The position numbers and the translations under genes are program-made. A stretch of DNA of 64,000 nucleotides from Viscum album (taxonomy: Eukaryota; Streptophyta; Magnoliopsida; Santalales; Viscaceae), in contig OY728143.1 in assembly GCA_963277665.1 (NCBI GenBank), positions 227,283,591 through 227,347,590 on the forward strand, written 5' to 3'. Shown one piece after another: positions 62,373 through 64,000 of the stretch (its first letter is position 1; each line of letters opens with the position of its first letter). The notes beneath the pieces are model-generated. The model did not search any database. It was not told where the DNA came from and saw only the letters and a list, made by a program, of their open reading frames with translations.

Positions 62373-64000
62373 TGTAACTCACTATATTCCTTACATGCAT
62401 TCTAAATTACGTTCGATAGAGATGACCACACTAAATCATGGATCAAAAAAGAGTAACTTTATTCACTAAGAGCATCTAATCCAAAATCCATCGAATCATT
62501 AATCAAGGGGTCTTGTTCCAAATATAACATCGTTAATGATGCATTATGTTTTCAACTCAAGGAATCCACCACTTTGTTTAATTTTCTAGGATGGTAACTG
62601 ATTGTGAAATAATAATATTTTATCAAATCCATTCCATCTTCCCTACCTAATGTTTAATTACTTTTGAGTGAATAAATACAACATAATTTTATGGTCAGAA
62701 AATATATCACATTTGGATCCAAATAAATGATCTATCAAAATTTTCAAAGAGAAACCCACAACGGCTAATTCCAAATCATGTGTGAGATAATTTAATTCAT
62801 ATGATTTCAGTTTTCTATAATCATAAGAAATTACATGATCATTATACATTAGAACGCAACCAAGTCCTTTTAATGAAGAAATATTGTAGGCAACAATGTA
62901 TTCCTTTCTATAAGGCATTTCCAAAAGTAGAGTATTCAGAAATCTGTTATTTAGTTCCCCCAAAAAAATCACATTCTTCTATACAATTAAATTTATCCCC
63001 TTTTCTTGTTGAATTAATTACAAGATTAGATAAACATGAAATGTCTTTAACAAACCATCGGTAATAAAATGATTATCCAAGTAAACTTTGAATATCTATA
63101 ACATTTACAGGTATTTAAAATTTATCAAGCAATTTCTATGGGGGTCAACTAATATGTCATCCTAATTTACAATGTTCCAATGAAAAGAAATATGTTGCCA
63201 CAAAAAATCATATTTTCTAAATTTTTCATATAACTTTTTTTCATTGTGATTATTCGAGAAAATACATAATGATTTTTATGATCATCATATCTTTTTTTAA
63301 ATTCATAAATATCATTAATAAATTCAACAAAAAACTAATTCAAATATTCATAGAATATTCTATTCATAAATTCTATGAATATAAGAGGGGAATTATTCAA
63401 ACCAAAGGGCATAACAACAAACTCAAAATTCCTATATCATGTTTGAAAAGTAGTTTTTGGGATGTCAACCTCCTTTACCATCCATTGATAGTACCTAAAT
63501 TACAATATATTCTTGAAAAAATACTAGGCACCATAGAGTTGATCCAAAAATTCATCAATACGAGGAAAAAGTACTGATTATTAAAATTAATTTTATTCAA
63601 ATCTCCATAATCAATGAAAAGTCACATGGAAACATCATTATTTTTAATGAAAAAATAGAATCACGCCACGCTGATGTTGAAGGATTAATAAAGCCTTAAT
63701 CCAGAAACTCTTGTAACTTATTTTTCTATTCATGACGTTCCACTTGAGCCATTAGATAAGGTGGGTTTTAAATTGGATTAGAAGAAAGATCCATGGGAAT
63801 AGTAAATTAATCTTTCTGATCAGTAAGAAAATCGAAGAAACCATTAGAAAAAACATATAGGTATTTATTTACCATTATAACATTATTAATCTGAATAGTT
63901 CACCTAAATTTGACAATATGATATTTATAACTTTTATTTACAAATTTTATCATTTTCTAAATTTTTTGATATATTATCAATTGTATGGCTTCATTGTTAC
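62373..64000 (-). pseudogene. Element G: partial C-type pol (integrase linker, RNase H, RT)
   Basis: Aligns with element C from about 21605 to 23235, on the minus strand. RNase H lies at 62972-62658, with LGCVLM, HDLELAV and a SDHK motif. RT lies at about 63750-63100, and its active box reads FIND (Asn codon 63314-63316), the same change as in C. The start is a junction, not an LTR, so G is a truncated copy. It continues past the window. The plus-strand frames at 62801 and 63269 are antisense shadows. Confidence 0.8.

Noticed and set aside
1..64000. CRISPR array, operon, phage or bacterial mobile system
   Set aside because: No regularly spaced repeats, ribosome binding sites or gene clusters. 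All recognisable content is plant LTR retrotransposon and SINE sequence.

Overview
The window looks like intergenic DNA from a plant nuclear genome. It is very AT-rich and I could find no host gene. Nearly everything that can be assigned is decayed Ty3/gypsy LTR retrotransposon. The coding remains (gag with zinc knuckles, a DSG-type protease, RT, RNase H, integrase and a divergent C-terminal chromodomain) fit plant chromoviruses, most likely the Tekay/Del clade. The primer sites resemble the plant initiator-tRNA-Met type. The species cannot be named from this sequence. Old, heavily diverged, deeply nested elements suggest a large genome that loses repeats slowly.

Layout, left to right. Element A (minus strand, 1-8056) is cut by the window start; its 5' LTR is 5390-8056 and its pol is recognisable. 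A is inserted in LTR1 of an old coding-poor family (D/E) arranged as LTR1 (8057-9028), internal D (9029-about 14389), LTR2 (to 15762), internal E, LTR3. Internal E is split by element C (minus, 17419-39819, target duplication TTAAA). C's 5' LTR is in turn split by element N (plus, 25348-37547, target duplication ATAAC), the best-preserved copy here. LTR3 of E is split by element B (minus, 42287-54195, near-perfect target duplication AATAG/AATAC), which has 4.78 kb LTRs around only 2.35 kb of internal DNA. LTR3 is then broken by F (minus, about 54494-62372), a relative of B. F's 5' LTR is cut off and joined to part of a C-like pol gene (G, 62373-64000).

How the parts relate. N has, or had, every autonomous domain. 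B has nearly the same PPT and LTR start as N and keeps N-like gag zinc knuckles, but has lost the capsid core and all of pol. B and F share the gag deletion and a tRNA-derived SINE at the same internal position, so they look like a non-autonomous lineage mobilised by N-like elements. C and G share an Asp-to-Asn change in the RT active site. All coding regions are broken by stops and frameshifts, so nothing here is expected to be autonomously active now.

The points most worth a second look are an in-frame coiled-coil-like ORF with its own TATA box inside element A's LTR, the SINE built into the B/F lineage, the shared dead RT in C and G, the tandem LTR-internal-LTR-internal-LTR array, and conserved hairpins and possible splice sites in the LTR leaders. 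All alignments were made by eye; identities are approximate.
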